A stretch of 64,000 nucleotides of DNA, from positions 89,853,263 through 89,917,262 of the forward strand of contig JARDYH010000007.1 of the NCBI GenBank assembly GCA_029215795.1, read 5' to 3'. Numbering within the stretch: position 1 is the first letter of the stretch; the number at the start of each line of letters is the position of its first letter. A program made the translations under genes and the position numbers. Shown here in pieces: positions 1-11,035 of the stretch. The notes below the pieces were generated by a model. That model searched no databases, was not told the origin of the DNA, and worked only from the letters and a program-made list of their open reading frames with translations. The DNA comes from Anniella stebbinsi. Taxonomy: Eukaryota > Chordata > Lepidosauria > Squamata > Anniellidae.

Positions 1-189
1 GATGGGGGAGTTAGTGGAATCAGAGGGAGATAAGTAAAAGAGGAGAATCAGTGATGTAAAATTAGGTTAGAAGATAGAGCCATTGTTTATTCTTTATCAA
101 GTGGACTCTTTGTTTTGAACGCTGCTATAGTACATACATTCATGTATATTTACCACATGCTGGCTTTGATGCACACAGCTATCAATTTA

Positions 190-265
190 CAGCTGTGCAC
201 ATCGTATAGAGAGCTTCGGCTATTGGACAGTATGGAAATGTAATAAATTGATTAATTAATATAGC
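190..265 (+). repeat. Remnant of an L2-type LINE 3' end
   Basis: The stretch reads as a diverged form of the 3' end seen in better copies at 32607-32938 and 52795-52983: an AGAGAGCTTCGGCTAT block, then a purine-rich run and an AT-rich tail. Nothing else of the element is visible upstream. It marks an old, heavily 5'-truncated insertion on the plus strand. The match is by motif only, so the edges are approximate. Confidence 0.5.
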
Positions 266-889
266 TGCTCTCTACAAATCAATAGAGCTGGTGGCAGGTG
301 GTGATTTGGGAAGTCCTAGGACAGGTGTGGACTAGAACTGTATGTAAATGAGTGCTTGAAATTCTCTACTATTTGTGGACAATGAAATTGGAGGGACTAT
401 TGGGGGAGGAGAAATTCTCCAACAGTTTCATGGAGGTGAGGCTCACCATTAGCCATGGTTGTAGTACATGTTCATCCTCTCCCCCCAAGGAACATTGGGG
501 CACGTGTACTGCCCCTGCAACTGGCAAGAGCACCAAATGTATTGGTAGCCCAGCCACCATTTTGTACTTTTCCCAATGCCCCACACTTAGCGTTGTTCCA
601 GAGCATTCTGTGTGTGTGAGAGAGGGAAGGGGTGGGTGGGATCTACCACAAAAAACTGGTGGAGAAAATTTAGGGATTTTTTTTGGTAAAGTATTCTTCT
701 ATTTCTAGGGGAGTGGGTAAGGAAAGGAAACATTTCAGAACCTTTCTCAAAAGAAACAACTTCTGAATGTCCCCCCCCCCCCCCGACTCAGCTCTAATTG
801 TCATTTTCCTCACATTTCAGCACCTTCTTAGGTTCTTCCAAACACTACATTTTGGAGTGGTGACAATGGATACATTTTGCCTCTAACAC
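266..889. other. No recognisable gene; poly-C run at 770-784
   Basis: A 118-codon frame at 352-708 and an antisense frame at 369-584 run through this stretch, but neither shows a domain, exon boundaries or codon pattern I recognise. A cytosine run of about 14 bases sits near 770-784. I see no repeat family that I can name. Confidence 0.5.
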
Positions 890-965
890 AGAAGATGCTC
901 CTTCTCTGAAACCCATGGAGTCCAAAACACCTGGAGGACTCTAGGTTGGGGAAGGCTGGATGAGA
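890..965. repeat. Half of a palindromic MITE of the CCTCCAGATGTTTTGGACT family
   Basis: The sequence contains AGTCCAAAACACCTGGAGG followed by TAGGTTGGGGAAGGCTGG, which is one arm of a foldback repeat seen more fully at 35560-35690 and 37450-37600. The complementary arm is missing. Such foldback repeats are common in squamate genomes. Confidence 0.6.
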
Positions 966-1099
966 GACTCCCAGTAGTCGAAGCTAAATTGAATTGAGGC
1001 AGACCACTTGTAGTCCATCCATGTTGGACATGCCAAAGCCTGAATGCCGGATCCATCTGCATCTAAAGCACATGCTCTTTCAATGCTTTGAGGACCCTC

Positions 1100-1145
1100 C
1101 CCAACATAAGAAGCTGCCTTATATTGAATCAGAGCATTGGCTTTT
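1100..1145 (-). repeat. Fragment of the tail of the tRNA-derived SINE
   Basis: AAGCTGCCTTATATTGAATC followed by AGAGCATTGG matches the 3' part of the tRNA-headed SINE found in reverse at 21720-21905. Only about 40 bases are recognisable. The surrounding 110-codon frame at 994-1326 has no recognisable protein signature. Confidence 0.5.
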
Positions 1146-1619
1146 CTTTCCCAGTATTGTGTACTTTGAAAGACTTAGTAAAAACTATTTTCCAGGCTGG
1201 CAGTGGCTACCAAATGATGAGTTGGCAGGTCTGCCAAGAAGCTACTGGATATCTTTTCGCTTTTATGACTATGTGCCAATGTGCTTCCATGGGGTTCTGT
1301 TTGAGTCAATTAATCTGTTCTTGTGAGCTATTGATGAGTTTTCTGATTGGGGGCATAATTGTGGCACATAGTTATGCCCCCCCCTTGATGATCTGCACTT
1401 TTCATTTCTGAGCTGTGTGTATGTTGTGCCAAAATGCTTTCCCCACATGTTGGAGCCCTATGCACAGGTCATGAAATTGGGGGGGGGGGGGAATCCAGTG
1501 ATTTGGAGGAATGAGGGCATGCCATTTCAGGGACAACACACTGGAACTCATTGCAGCTCTGAATGGCTGGCGGCTGCTATTTTCTTCCCTCCCCCCGCCC
1601 CAAGAAGGACCTTTTTCCA

Positions 1620-1990
1620 ATGCACATAATGAGAAAAAAGTACACCATGAAGTGAGGATGTACAAGAAATTTGTTTCAGTTTGCAAATTGCACGAAAGCG
1701 CCCCATTTGGAAATTTGAGTGCAAATGGGAAAATGTCCAAAAATTCCCAAGCTTGCCTTTGCAAAATGTGCAATTTTAAATAATGCACAACTTTTTTGGG
1801 GGAAATGCACAACTTTAAAGATGAACTACTTCTGAAAGATGCACAACTTTTGACAAACCAAAATACAGGTTGCAAATGGAAATGGGAGTGAACAGAACCA
1901 AGCTTTGAAGTAAATTTCAGAGTAGTAAACTTCTGAGAACGTTCCACTATTCTACTGTGAGGAGCACCAGTGAGTTTCACCCCACTCCAA
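1620..1990. mobile_element. AT-rich MITE with repeated AATGCACAACTTT motifs
   Basis: This belongs to a large group of AT-rich, non-coding repeats in the window marked by recurrent short motifs (AATGCACA, CAACTTTT), a GAAATTTGTTTCAG-type block near one end and a TTTGAAGT(A/G)AATTTCAGAG block near the other. Similar copies are at 31198-31730 and 24975-25280. No terminal duplication could be confirmed here, and the ends are diverged. Confidence 0.5.
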
Positions 1991-2173
1991 ATGAAATGTT
2001 CATCCCACCCCAAACAATGAAAAAGAGGAAAGCAATCTGCCCCCCTCTTTTGCCCCATTACCCCCAATTTTCAAAATTTTGAAAGTTTGTCCCAGTCCAA
2101 CTAGGGACAGGTGTATAAGTCTATTTCCAGTTGACGTCAGTTTTGCCATCAATCCATTCCATCCAATTTCTGT

Positions 2174-2195
2174 AAAAAAAAAAAAAAAAAAAAAA
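2174..2195. repeat. Poly-A run
   Basis: About 22 adenines in a row. The DNA to its right (to about 2460) carries weak AATGCATGGAAATTCAC and ATGCACTTT motifs like the AT-rich MITE group, so this may be internal to such a repeat. Confidence 0.8.
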
Positions 2196-2469
2196 GTAAA
2201 ATGCATGGAAATTCACATCGATTTTCATATGCAGCTTCCCTGATGCACTTTCGTATACAGCATTCCCTAATGTAAACATTTTTGTACCCAACTTTCTATA
2301 ATGCACCCTTCTTTTGGATGACTGTGTACCAATCTGCATATTAGTCCAGGAAAGACGAAGCAGTTTGCTTTGCTTAACAATGCAGACCAAATGAAAGCCC
2401 CCCCATGGCCCTTGCTGTAACCCAACAGTTGTCAGATTCAGTCCCTGTGACCTCCAAGGGTTGATGACA

Positions 2470-3200
2470 ACACAACTCAAAATGATGGGTCAAGAATTCC
2501 CCTAAAACATATCTATTCTACTACCTGTAAGGCACAGCCATGTCACTCTGTTGCACCCTCACTTTGTGCTAGATTAGCAAGTCTGTTAAACATTCCTTGT
2601 GAACTCAGAGTGAGCCCCACAAGCCTCTGTAAGCACACAGGGATTCCTTGGCAGGCAGATCAATCTGAAACAGGCTCCCTGAGGGTAGAGAGTTTTTGAA
2701 AACCATGGATATAACCTATTCCACAGCAGTCAAATGCTCTTCCTGTTTGTTTGTCAGAGATGTTCCGTTTGCTATTCACAGACATTTGTTCTGCCACATT
2801 CTACCATTAATCTCTTGCTTGGCTAAAGGTTTCTTTTCTTCCTGGCTTTCCACACCCAGCCATCAAAGAGACAACTAAATGAATCCTGATACACAACAAA
2901 TAGGTTACCTGCTAAGGTTACCTGATAATTGCTTTCTTGCTAAAATACACATACTATACATTTCCCTAGCACTTCAGAGAAATTCTCTTCCAAATACGTT
3001 GGCAGCTATTTCTATCCACCTCAAAAGTGCTCTGAACTTGTCTAGAACATTCAATTGAAGGGAGGGAAAAAGGATTATCTTGTTTCTGGAAGTGATTTGC
3101 TTTCGTGGACAACTAAGCAACAAGCAGAAGATATAATGGAAGTCTAATATTTGCTTCATAGTGTTCATTGGGAGAGGCAACCCTTTAAAATAGCAATAGG
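2470..3200. other. No recognisable feature
   Basis: I see no gene, RNA or named repeat. A 97-codon frame on the minus strand (2974-3267) crosses into the adjacent transposon, so it is a chance frame. Confidence 0.5.
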
Positions 3201-3209
3201 TGAATTTAC

Positions 3210-4272
3210 TAGGGGTGTGCATGGACCCAAAAAATCGGGTCGGACTCGGAATCAGAACCAGAATCAATGCCTCAGATCGGATTGAATCAGAGGCTTTCCG
3301 GTTTGGTTCGGAGCCAATTCCAATCTGAAAATCAGACGTCTGCTTTTCGGATTGGACGCCAGTTTAGGTGTTTTTGCCATAGGCTTGCATCGGAGGAAAG
3401 AAAGCTTTCCCCCAATGCAAGCCTATGCGGAAAACATGGGGACGGATGAGTGGGGACCTAATTCCCCCCTCCCTGTCCCTCCCCCCCACTCACGCTCCTT
3501 TCCTGCTGGGGCTGTCTGCTGCCGTCCGCTGGTCCCTTCTATTGAGAAACAGGCTTCGCGGCCTGCCTCTCTGGGTGATGTCATCACCCGGCGCGCTATT
3601 GAGAGGCAGGCCGTGAAGCTTGTTTCTCAGTAGAAGGGACCAGTAGACGGCAGTGGATGGCCCTGGCAGGTAAGTGGGGACCTCCCTCTCCCTCTCCCTC
3701 CCTCCCATTTGTGCTCCTTACCTGCCGGCATCCCGTGCTGCCATCCGCTGCTTCCGTACTACTGATAAGCCGGCCTTGTGGCCTGTTTATCAGTAGTATA
3801 GAAGCAGCAGACAGCAGCGCGGGATGTCAGCAGGTAACAGGGGACCTCCACCTCCCTTATCCCTCCCCCCACTCACGCTCCTTACCTGCTGCTGCCTCGC
3901 TGCTGTCCGCTGCTTCAGTACTACTGAGTAACAGGCCTTGCGGCCTGTTTCACAGTACAGCGAGGGCACGCTGAGTGATCATGTCACCCATTGCGCCATC
4001 GCTCTATTGTGGAACAGGCTGCAAGGCCTGTTTCTCAGTAGTACTGAAGCAGCGGACAGCAGCGAGGAGGCAACAGGTAAGGAACACGATTGGAGGGAGG
4101 GGGGAGGAGGTCCGATCCTCCAATCTTTTCCCATCCGGATCGGGTCCTTTTGGATCGGATTGGATTAGATTGGATGATCCAGCTGCGGGGGATTGGAATC
4201 GGATAATTGTATCCGATTTTGCCCATCTCAGTTCCGGATCGTGGATCAGACCCAATCCACTGCACATCTCTA
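3210..4272. mobile_element. hAT-type non-autonomous foldback element, GC-rich interior (copy 1)
   Basis: The element begins TAGGGGTGTGCATGG and ends CACATCTCTA, and is flanked by a perfect 8-bp duplication GAATTTAC (3202-3209 and 4273-4280), the target length of hAT transposons. Both ends carry degenerate (CGGAT)n. The interior holds three GC-rich hairpins near 3498-3668, 3718-3838 and 3888-4083. The inner edges read CTTACCTGC on entry and GCAGGTAAG or AACAGGTAAG on exit, and pyrimidine-rich linkers separate them. The first hairpin centres on GTGATGTCATCACC. No transposase frame exists, so it must have moved using an enzyme supplied elsewhere. The open frames of 60-113 codons inside are by-products of the palindromes. 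Confidence 0.88.
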
Positions 4273-4464
4273 GAATTTACTCCAATAGAAGTTGTTATCC
4301 CCTTGGAAAGTGGTGAATTCATCTGTTTAATTTTGGATTAGATAGTTGAATTCCCCACTAATTCAATATCTCCTTCTGTATATCCAGTTTTTGTGCCAGT
4401 GCATTATCAAAGTGTACCCTGGAAACTGTAGTTTGGAATCACGTAATGTGTCTTGATGTCAAGC

Positions 4465-4830
4465 AGTGTTGTTATTATTATTATTATTATTATTATCCCA
4501 CCTTTTCCCCAATACTGGGACTCAAGGTGGCTTTACAAATTAAAACATGTACAGTTAAAACAGATAGAGATATGCAAAAATTGAAAATATAATTGAACAT
4601 ACTACAATATTAAAACATTTAAAATATTTAAAATACAAGGTTTTTTTAAAATCCAATATATAAATAATGGATAAGCAGAGGTTTAGACTACTCCCCAAAG
4701 GCCTGTTGGAACAAAAAAAAAAGTTTTAGCCTGCCTCTGGAAGCACACCAGGGAGGAAGCCAGTCTAGCTTCCCTGGGAAGGGAGTTTCAAAGTACCAGG
4801 ACAGCCAATTAGTAGGCCACAAGGCCTGCC
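4465..4830 (-). repeat. 3' end of a LINE, minus strand, with (TTA)n tail
   Basis: Read on the minus strand the segment ends in CCACCTTGAGTCCCAGTATT, a short spacer and then (TAA)n (plus-strand TTA array at 4471-4496). Upstream on that strand is AT-rich DNA and a TTTGAAACTCCCTTCCC block. This is the usual form of a 5'-truncated LINE 3' end in lizards. The exact clade is not determined; it differs from the two L2 tails elsewhere in the window. Confidence 0.6.
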
Positions 4831-5029
4831 TATATGTTGCTGCTCATTGTATGTATGTTGCTCCATACAATATGCACCCATAGTACGAGGCAAACCAAAG
4901 CAGGAAAGAATGTGTTAGATCCCGATCTAGTCTTACGTGGTTGCTTCTTAAAACATGATTGGTTTGTGGAAGGAGTTCAAATCCTAAATGTTTCCACTAA
5001 TTGAATGGAAACAGTAACAAATCTGGGCC

Positions 5030-5460
5030 CAATTCAAAATGCTGGTATTAACATTCAAAGCCCTAAACGGCTTGGGGCCAGGTTATCTGAAGGAATGCCT
5101 CCTCCCATATGTACGTTCCCAGACCCTAGGACCATCCTCGGGGGTCCTTCTCTGTGAGCCCGTCAAAGGAAGTGAGAGAGGTGGCTACTAGGAGGAGGGC
5201 TTTCTCTGCAGTAGCACCCTGGCTATGGAATGAGCTCCCCAGAGAGGTTCGCCTGGCATCTACATTATACTCCCTTTTATTTTCACAGTGTTTTAACAGT
5301 TCTTCAGTTTGATTTTTAACCTTGCTGTTTAAATTTGTATTTTAAATCTCTATCAATTTCTGCATGGCTGCTTGGTTTTTATCCTGGTTGTGTTTTATAC
5401 TGTATTTTAAATTACGTTTTTATACTGTCATTATCATAATCAGTTTGGGAAAGAATTATG
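5030..5460 (+). mobile_element. L2-type LINE, C-terminal ORF2 fragment and 3' UTR
   Basis: The plus strand translates, with a few breaks, into the C-terminal end of L2-type ORF2: LTFKALNGLGPGYLKE, a LLPYVRSQTL block and a region equivalent to AFSVAAPRLWNALP, here as CSSTLAMERAP-like with frameshifts. This tail lies beyond the reverse transcriptase domain. It is followed by an AT-rich 3' UTR. The fragment is severely 5'-truncated, as is usual for LINE copies, and cannot be functional. Confidence 0.75.
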
Positions 5461-5524
5461 AACCATAGTGAAGATAGTTAAATAGACATACAGGTTTGCT
5501 ACATTAGAGGGCAGTAATTAAGGG

Positions 5525-5885
5525 TGTCCATCATGGTGGAATCCTGCACTTGTTGGGCTTGATGGATTTTTAGTGTGCACTTGACTTGGTTCGCATTTGT
5601 GGGCTGAGCCATGGGGCTTTCCCCAAAATCTGAGAATATTCCCTTTGTAATTTACATAAATAGAAATGTGTGCAAACTGTGATGTGTGCACATTTCTGTT
5701 TACGTAAATTTAAAGAAAACACCTTGGAAACCCCACCAGCTAGCCAGGCTCCATGCAGATCAAGTCAGGCCAGCTCACAGGGAAACAAGCCTAAGTTCGG
5801 GGGTGGGGCAGGAGCTGCTGGATGGATTCTCCTGACCTCCCTATTACAAAACACATGTTTTGTCCAATGACCTGACAAATTATGG
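5525..5885. repeat. Dispersed repeat with GGGCTGAGCCATGGGGCTTTCC block
   Basis: The segment shares a GGGCTGAGCC-ATGGG-CTTTCC block, a TTTTACATAAATAGAAAT-like stretch and repeated GTGCAAATT-type motifs with copies near 8170-8470, 40140-40440 and 63010-63260. No terminal duplication was found. It is non-coding, and I cannot name the family. Confidence 0.5.
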
Positions 5886-6107
5886 GTTTGGGCAGCATCC
5901 CTTCCCTTAAGGAGAGATGGCATTGGCCAAGTGAGATAGCTGTGGACTGGGAAAGGAACAGCTTAATGAGAGAAGTTTTGGAGTGGTCTTCAGCTGGACC
6001 TGAGCTTCTGGTATTTATTCATGTCTTTGGACTCATGGAATGCCCAAATCCAGTCTTGATTTGTTGACCTGAGAGATGTCACTCAGGGAGGCCAGCTATG
6101 TGCCACC

Positions 6108-6352
6108 ACATTTTATTTATTTCTTATTTGTTGTATTGCATTTGTATCCCATCTTTTTTCCTGCAAGGAACCCAAGGCCACATTCATAATCCTCCTCCTC
6201 TCCATTTTAACCTCACAACAACAACTCTGTGAGGTAGGTTGGGCTGAGAGGCTGTGTTTGGCCCAAAGTCACTCAGTGGGCTTCTATGGCCAAGTGGGGA
6301 CTAGAACCTACAGCTCCCAACTCCCAGTCCGAAACTCTAACTACTACCTCCA
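6108..6352 (-). mobile_element. Sauria-type tRNA-derived SINE, minus strand
   Basis: On the minus strand the order is a tRNA-like head with GGTTCTAGTCCCCAC as the B-box region, GTGACTTTGGGCC, then AGCCCAACCTACCTCACAGA, a GTTGTTGTGAGG-like block, GGAGGAGGATTATGAATGTG, CCTTGGGTTCC, and a tail running into AATAAATAAAA. This matches the plus-strand copy at 35765-36008 block for block. The first bases of the head are eroded. Sauria SINEs occur in squamates and are thought to be mobilised by Bov-B LINEs. Confidence 0.85.
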
Positions 6353-6655
6353 GATGAAGGAGCTACAGGCAGATGAACTTTCTGGTCTCAATTGTAGACC
6401 TTTATTTGCAAAATCAGGATAATAACTGTCGGGCACCTGGTCCTGTAGCTTCATTTAGGTTAACTGAATGCAGACTTTAAGTTCATTCACAGTAGGCCAG
6501 CATTCCCTCATAATGTAGGATAACTATGTGGCACAGATCAGGATGGGGCAAAACAGATAGGAGAAGACTGGATTCTCAATGCCTGAGACCATTGCAGTCT
6601 CCAAGTACAGAAGACAGGTTAAGGCCCAACTGCTGAGGCTCAAACTATTGGACTG
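6353..6655. other. No recognisable feature
   Basis: About 300 bases without a frame, RNA or named repeat that I can support. Confidence 0.5.
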
Positions 6656-7010
6656 TTGCAGGTAGAGATGGATGAATATATCAATGTCAGTTTCTTTCAG
6701 TCAAACTTGAGAATTTTTTCTGGTTTCGTTGGGCTCATTCCAAACTTAGAGATTTGGTGGTGGTGGTGTTTAAGGCACGAGCCTTCAAAAACATTTTTGT
6801 GCACATTTCTCCCAATACAAGCATTGTTGTGGGCATTTTTGTTTAATATATACATTTTTGCAATAAATTTTCCCAATATTTGCTCTAACATACACATTTT
6901 TATGCATTTATTATTATTGTTATTGGAGAACCGTGTTGCAAAATTTGAACGAGTGCAGATTTTGTAGGACAACTGAGTTCTGTATTGCATAGTGGTTTCA
7001 AAGTGTGGAA
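6656..7010. mobile_element. AT-rich MITE, ACATTTTTG motif type
   Basis: The segment opens GTAGAGATGGATGAATAT and carries repeats of CACATTTTT, CATTTTTGTG and AATACAAGCATT, as in the other AT-rich MITEs of the window. The overlapping frames at 6656-6967 (plus) and 6697-7053 (minus) are produced by these low-complexity motifs. The ends are not well defined. Confidence 0.45.
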
Positions 7011-8165
7011 TCGGTAAGTTTGCATTCCCCCCTCCCTTTTCTTTCTCCTCCATTATAATGGTTATACAAAATATTACACTTGGTTATCTCCTTCTCCCCC
7101 CCTTATTATATAATGAATTGGAAATGCACAGTGCATGGTGGTACCTTCCCCCCTTGTGTGTTTTGTTTCTAAAAGGATGATGAAAAGATCCTTCTGTATC
7201 TAAGATCCACTGCCAATCAAAGTAATGGGCTAGATGTTCAAATAATCTGACCTGGTATAAACTACCTGTAATGCATGGCACAAAGGGCTATGGAGTTGGT
7301 TAGTGAGATTGCACACATGATTACTATTTATTAAGGGATTAACTGTTTAAACTTTCTTCCTTTCACCCAACCATCAAAGCATGCTTTGTCCCTTTATCTG
7401 AGCCATCACTTCCTGGGGGGGTCAGTCAATAAGTATGGAGTAGTGTTGGTAACCAGCTGTCCCAATCAGCTTCAAAGCACTGTAAAATCAATGGTCTGCC
7501 AGTTGTCACATTCTAACCCAGAATCCACTAAGACATTTCTGTGCAGCATCCCCATAGGAATAAAATTGTAGAAGAAACTGCATCTCCATTAAAGGCACAG
7601 AGAGAAACTTCAGAAGATGTGTCCCTTTGCTTCCAGCTTTGAAAGCTTATCGGCCTCTGTAGGCCTCTTTTGTGTTATGAAAGAATCTGTGAGACATACT
7701 TCTAGCAAGCCAGCTAGGACTGGCGAGGACTACATAACCTTTGCTTTTATAGCTGTATTTATGCTTGCAGAAAGGAGATGGCTATTGGCTAATATCCAGG
7801 GCAATGGGTGAAACTTTTAGATGTTTTATCTTCCATACAGGATGTGTATGGTAGGACCATATAAATAATTTCCCCCCTTCCAGCAGGATGAGGAGATTAT
7901 AGTTCATGAAAGTACCAATCAAAATTTCACCTAAGCAAATTTGGAATGCACAGGGGATACTTCTCAGGAGGGAACCTGTAGCTAAAGAAATTCCTCCCTG
8001 GAGTGCCATACAACCCAAGGTCACCACCAGATTGTGCATAATGTGAAATGCAAAGCAAATGCAAAGGTTCCTCTTGAGGTAAAACATTCCAGGAAATCCA
8101 ATACAAGCTGAAGGAGTTAAAAGCAATCACATTTCTTGAGAAAGAAGGGTTGCATGCATATCCCT
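7011..8165. other. No recognisable feature
   Basis: Apparently single-copy intergenic DNA. Frames of 60-114 codons at 7386-7571, 7617-7811 and 7782-8126 have no recognisable domain, start context or exon structure. I cannot exclude a diverged exon or regulatory element. Confidence 0.5.
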
Positions 8166-8169
8166 AATC

Positions 8170-8470
8170 CTGGCTAGGGATGAACAGATGTTTCTAAATC
8201 TGTTTCACCTGTGTTTCATAGATTGTCAGTAGGAGTCCTGGGGAAATCTTTGCTTTTGGACTTTCCAGATTTCCTTGCTGCCCATTTACAAGCCGAGCCG
8301 GGGGCTTTTCCTGGAGATCCAGGAACTCACTTGAAGGTTTTTGTTTCTTTGTTCCTGTGAGTAAATTTGTGGAAATTACATCCATAATTTGTGCAAATTA
8401 GGCAAACTCCCTTGCCTGATTTGCGCAAATTGCAGAGCTAACTTGTGCAAATTATCTCCATAGTTTGTAT
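8170..8470. repeat. Dispersed repeat with ACAAGCCGAGCC block and (GCAAATT)n motifs
   Basis: GATGAACAGATGTTTCTAAA and GTTTCATAGATTGTCAG at the left recur near 51345-51400, and ACAAGCCGAGCC recurs near 63090. Further right, TTGTGCAAATTA occurs several times at short spacing. The segment is non-coding and belongs to the same group as 5525-5885. Confidence 0.5.
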
Positions 8471-10329
8471 ACATGTACCTGCATAACTCTGGTTCACGCT
8501 GCCACCACTGTGCCACAGGGTGGGAGCTAGAAGGGGAGAGCCATGGTACTTCCCCCCCCCCCCAGCTCCAACCCTGTCTCCACTGCTGCTGCCACCACCA
8601 TGCACAATCCCTTACTCTCACCTTGTCTGTGTCAGCACTGGCAATGGGGAGCATGAGGGTATTTGCCAGCAGCAGAAGTCCAAGCAGGTCTGACTCACAC
8701 AGGCCAAGTTGGACCAGCTCACAGAGAACTGTGCCAGAGTCTGAGAGGGTCAAGTGACACCCCCCTCCCCCGATGGATGTCTCTAAATGACAATGGTAAG
8801 AAGAGATCAATGTGTGCAAATGCAAAGCTATTTTCATCCTAATTCTCAAAGCAGTTAGCAATGGATGTATTTCATTTAAAATTATTGATGCTGGCATCAA
8901 ACGTAAGTTTTACATGTCAAGAGCCACAGCACTAGACTTTATGAGCCATTGTTTGGTCTAAACAAGCAACCAAGGTGATGAAGAATTTTTTTAAAAAAAC
9001 TTTTAAACAGTGCTATATAAACACCCTAAAGACAGGAAAGAACCATCATGTAAAGTAGAGTGGAATTAATTACATTTCACATCACTCAGAGGCTGAGCAG
9101 TAGAGACGTATTTTAATAGTCTGACTCAAACTAAGCAAAGATCGAGCCAGTATAACGTCCTTAGGGAGGGGATTCTGCAATTGGGGCATATCATTAAAGG
9201 TCATGGATTGTGGTAGTTTCTTGACATGAAGGAGAAATTAGCCAATTGCAGAAGTTGAAATGACAGGCAAGGGGTTAGCTGAGAACTAGATGCTATTAAA
9301 AACAGATTGGCAAAGTTTTCTGGCTTGGATTAACATGTCCTTCCTGAGGCCATAATGTGAATGTCCAAGGTGTGGTGGTCTCTGTATAATTCTCTCTCCC
9401 CTCTTATGCATTGGACAGCAGCTAAAAGTGACCTCAATTGCCCAGGCCTGAGACTTCTGGGGCTCTTGAGCATTAAAAGAAAAAGTAAGAGGGGAGGTGA
9501 TAGAGACATACAAAAGGATGCATCATGTGGAGAAAGCAGACAGTTCCATATAACACTAGAATGCAATGGGGTCGTGCCATACAGCTGAACATTGGGAAAT
9601 CCAGAATAGATAAAAAGAAATACTTCTCCACACAGCACATAGCTAAATTATGGAATTAATCACTGCATGATGTTGTGATGGCTACCAAGGTGGCTTCTGA
9701 TTTTACCTTAAGTAGAGCATGGAGACAACCTAGGAGAGTGTGAAAAGCATCCACAATGTAACCCAAGGCATACTTCTACTTCATTGGAAACTCTTTGGTC
9801 CTTTTGGAAGACCTTTGTTGATTCCCCAAGGAAGAACCCTCAAAGTTTTACTGAGTGTCCCAGAAGGTGTCTCTGTAGGTGGCTTTTATTTTGCTTTTGT
9901 GTTATGTCAAAAATTATGTGTTATGATGGTCTCTCTTGTTACAGTTGGTTCTGGTCCTTTTAAGAATACGACCTAAAGCTGGGAAGTCATTGGTTTAAAT
10001 TTGAGCAACAGCTAAATGGTTGTCTCTTCTCAGAGGAATTTGGTTAGAGTGTGAAGCTTGTTGAGCTTTCATTGGCTCAGTCCTTCTCATGTTTCTCAAA
10101 ACCTCCTGCCATATTGGGAGACAATGAAGAGGTCTGCCATGTAATCCACAAAGCTTTATTCAGGCAATAAACGTCTCTTCCCACCTGAAGAGAGTCTAGG
10201 AACTTTCCTCTAGGCAAAACTATGTGAACTAAGCAAGACAATTGTCCTTCCAAGAAAAGGGGAAAGCTTTTTCCCAGAATGCTTTAACTTCAAGGAGACT
10301 GGTTCTGAAGAAGCCTTTGGCGAGAAATT
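8471..10329. other. No recognisable gene; poly-C at about 8556-8569
   Basis: A 174-codon minus frame (8376-8900) overlaps GC-rich DNA and a plus frame, but has no domain I can see and starts inside the neighbouring repeat. The rest, to about 10330, looks like unique or very old DNA. A possible AATAAA-containing stretch at 10165-10200 stands alone. Confidence 0.45.
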
Positions 10330-10331
10330 AG

Positions 10332-10535
10332 CCAGGCTAGGCTGACCAGATGAAATCCAGGTCAGGGCTCCTGTAACTTTAACAGTTGTAGAGAAAAGGG
10401 AATTTCAACCAGTGTCATTTGTATGCCATTAGTTCCTGGTGAAATTCCCTCTTCATCACAACAGTTAAAGTTGCAGGGGCCCTGCCTTCTTTTGTATATG
10501 GTCTCTCTAGCATAGTGCTAGAGAGGTCATCTGGT
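10332..10535. mobile_element. Half-length MITE of the GACCATATG family
   Basis: The segment runs from GGCTGACCAGATGAAATCC through CAGGGCTCCTGTAACTTTAA, AAAAGGGAATTTCA, GAAATTCCCTCTTCATCACA and AACAGTTAAAGTTGCAGGGG. This is the same order as the full copy at 23775-24090. The right half has degenerated into CTCTAGCATAGTGC. No open frame of interest. Confidence 0.7.
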
Positions 10536-11035
10536 TGACACTTTGGAATTGCGGCTCCACAAGTGTGGTTTGCTGCCCTAAAGAGTTGACCCCTTGACCA
10601 AGAAGAGGACATGCCTGACTGATTTACAGGGGTCTGGTCAGGCAGGGTGTCCTTGGAAAGCTGTAATACCCTTTTGACAAATTTCAGTTGGTGGAGTGAA
10701 AGGAATGTGATCCTGAAGAGGCCTCGAAGAGTTTGGAGAGAAATACAAAGAACCTTTACTCATCTTAGTTTTGAACCTCAGTTTGATATTTTCTTTGGGA
10801 CCTTTGACTCATTAATGGGGGTATGTACCTCTGTCTTTTTTGCTCCTGTTAGTTTATTATTTCACTTGGGATGGGCAGGCTCCAGACAAACTAATAGACT
10901 TTAAGTTAATATATTTGCTAAAGTATTTTCGTTTGATTATTCTAAAATTTAATTCCGGGGGGTTTAGTGTTTGATTATATGTACTCATATATATGTTTAG
11001 GTCTGTATATTTTAATTGTTTGAATGTTAAATGAA

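Noticed and set aside
3210..4272. Satellite DNA because of the GGATCGGATC pattern
   Set aside because: The pattern is confined to element ends and bounded by exact 8-bp duplications, which fits a transposon.
8376..8900. 174-codon minus-strand frame as a gene
   Set aside because: It begins in single-copy DNA, ends in a repeat, has no domain and overlaps a similar plus-strand frame in GC-rich sequence.
10165..10200. Poly-A signal of a host gene near AATAAA
   Set aside because: No coding sequence or splice structure upstream; single AATAAA motifs are common by chance.
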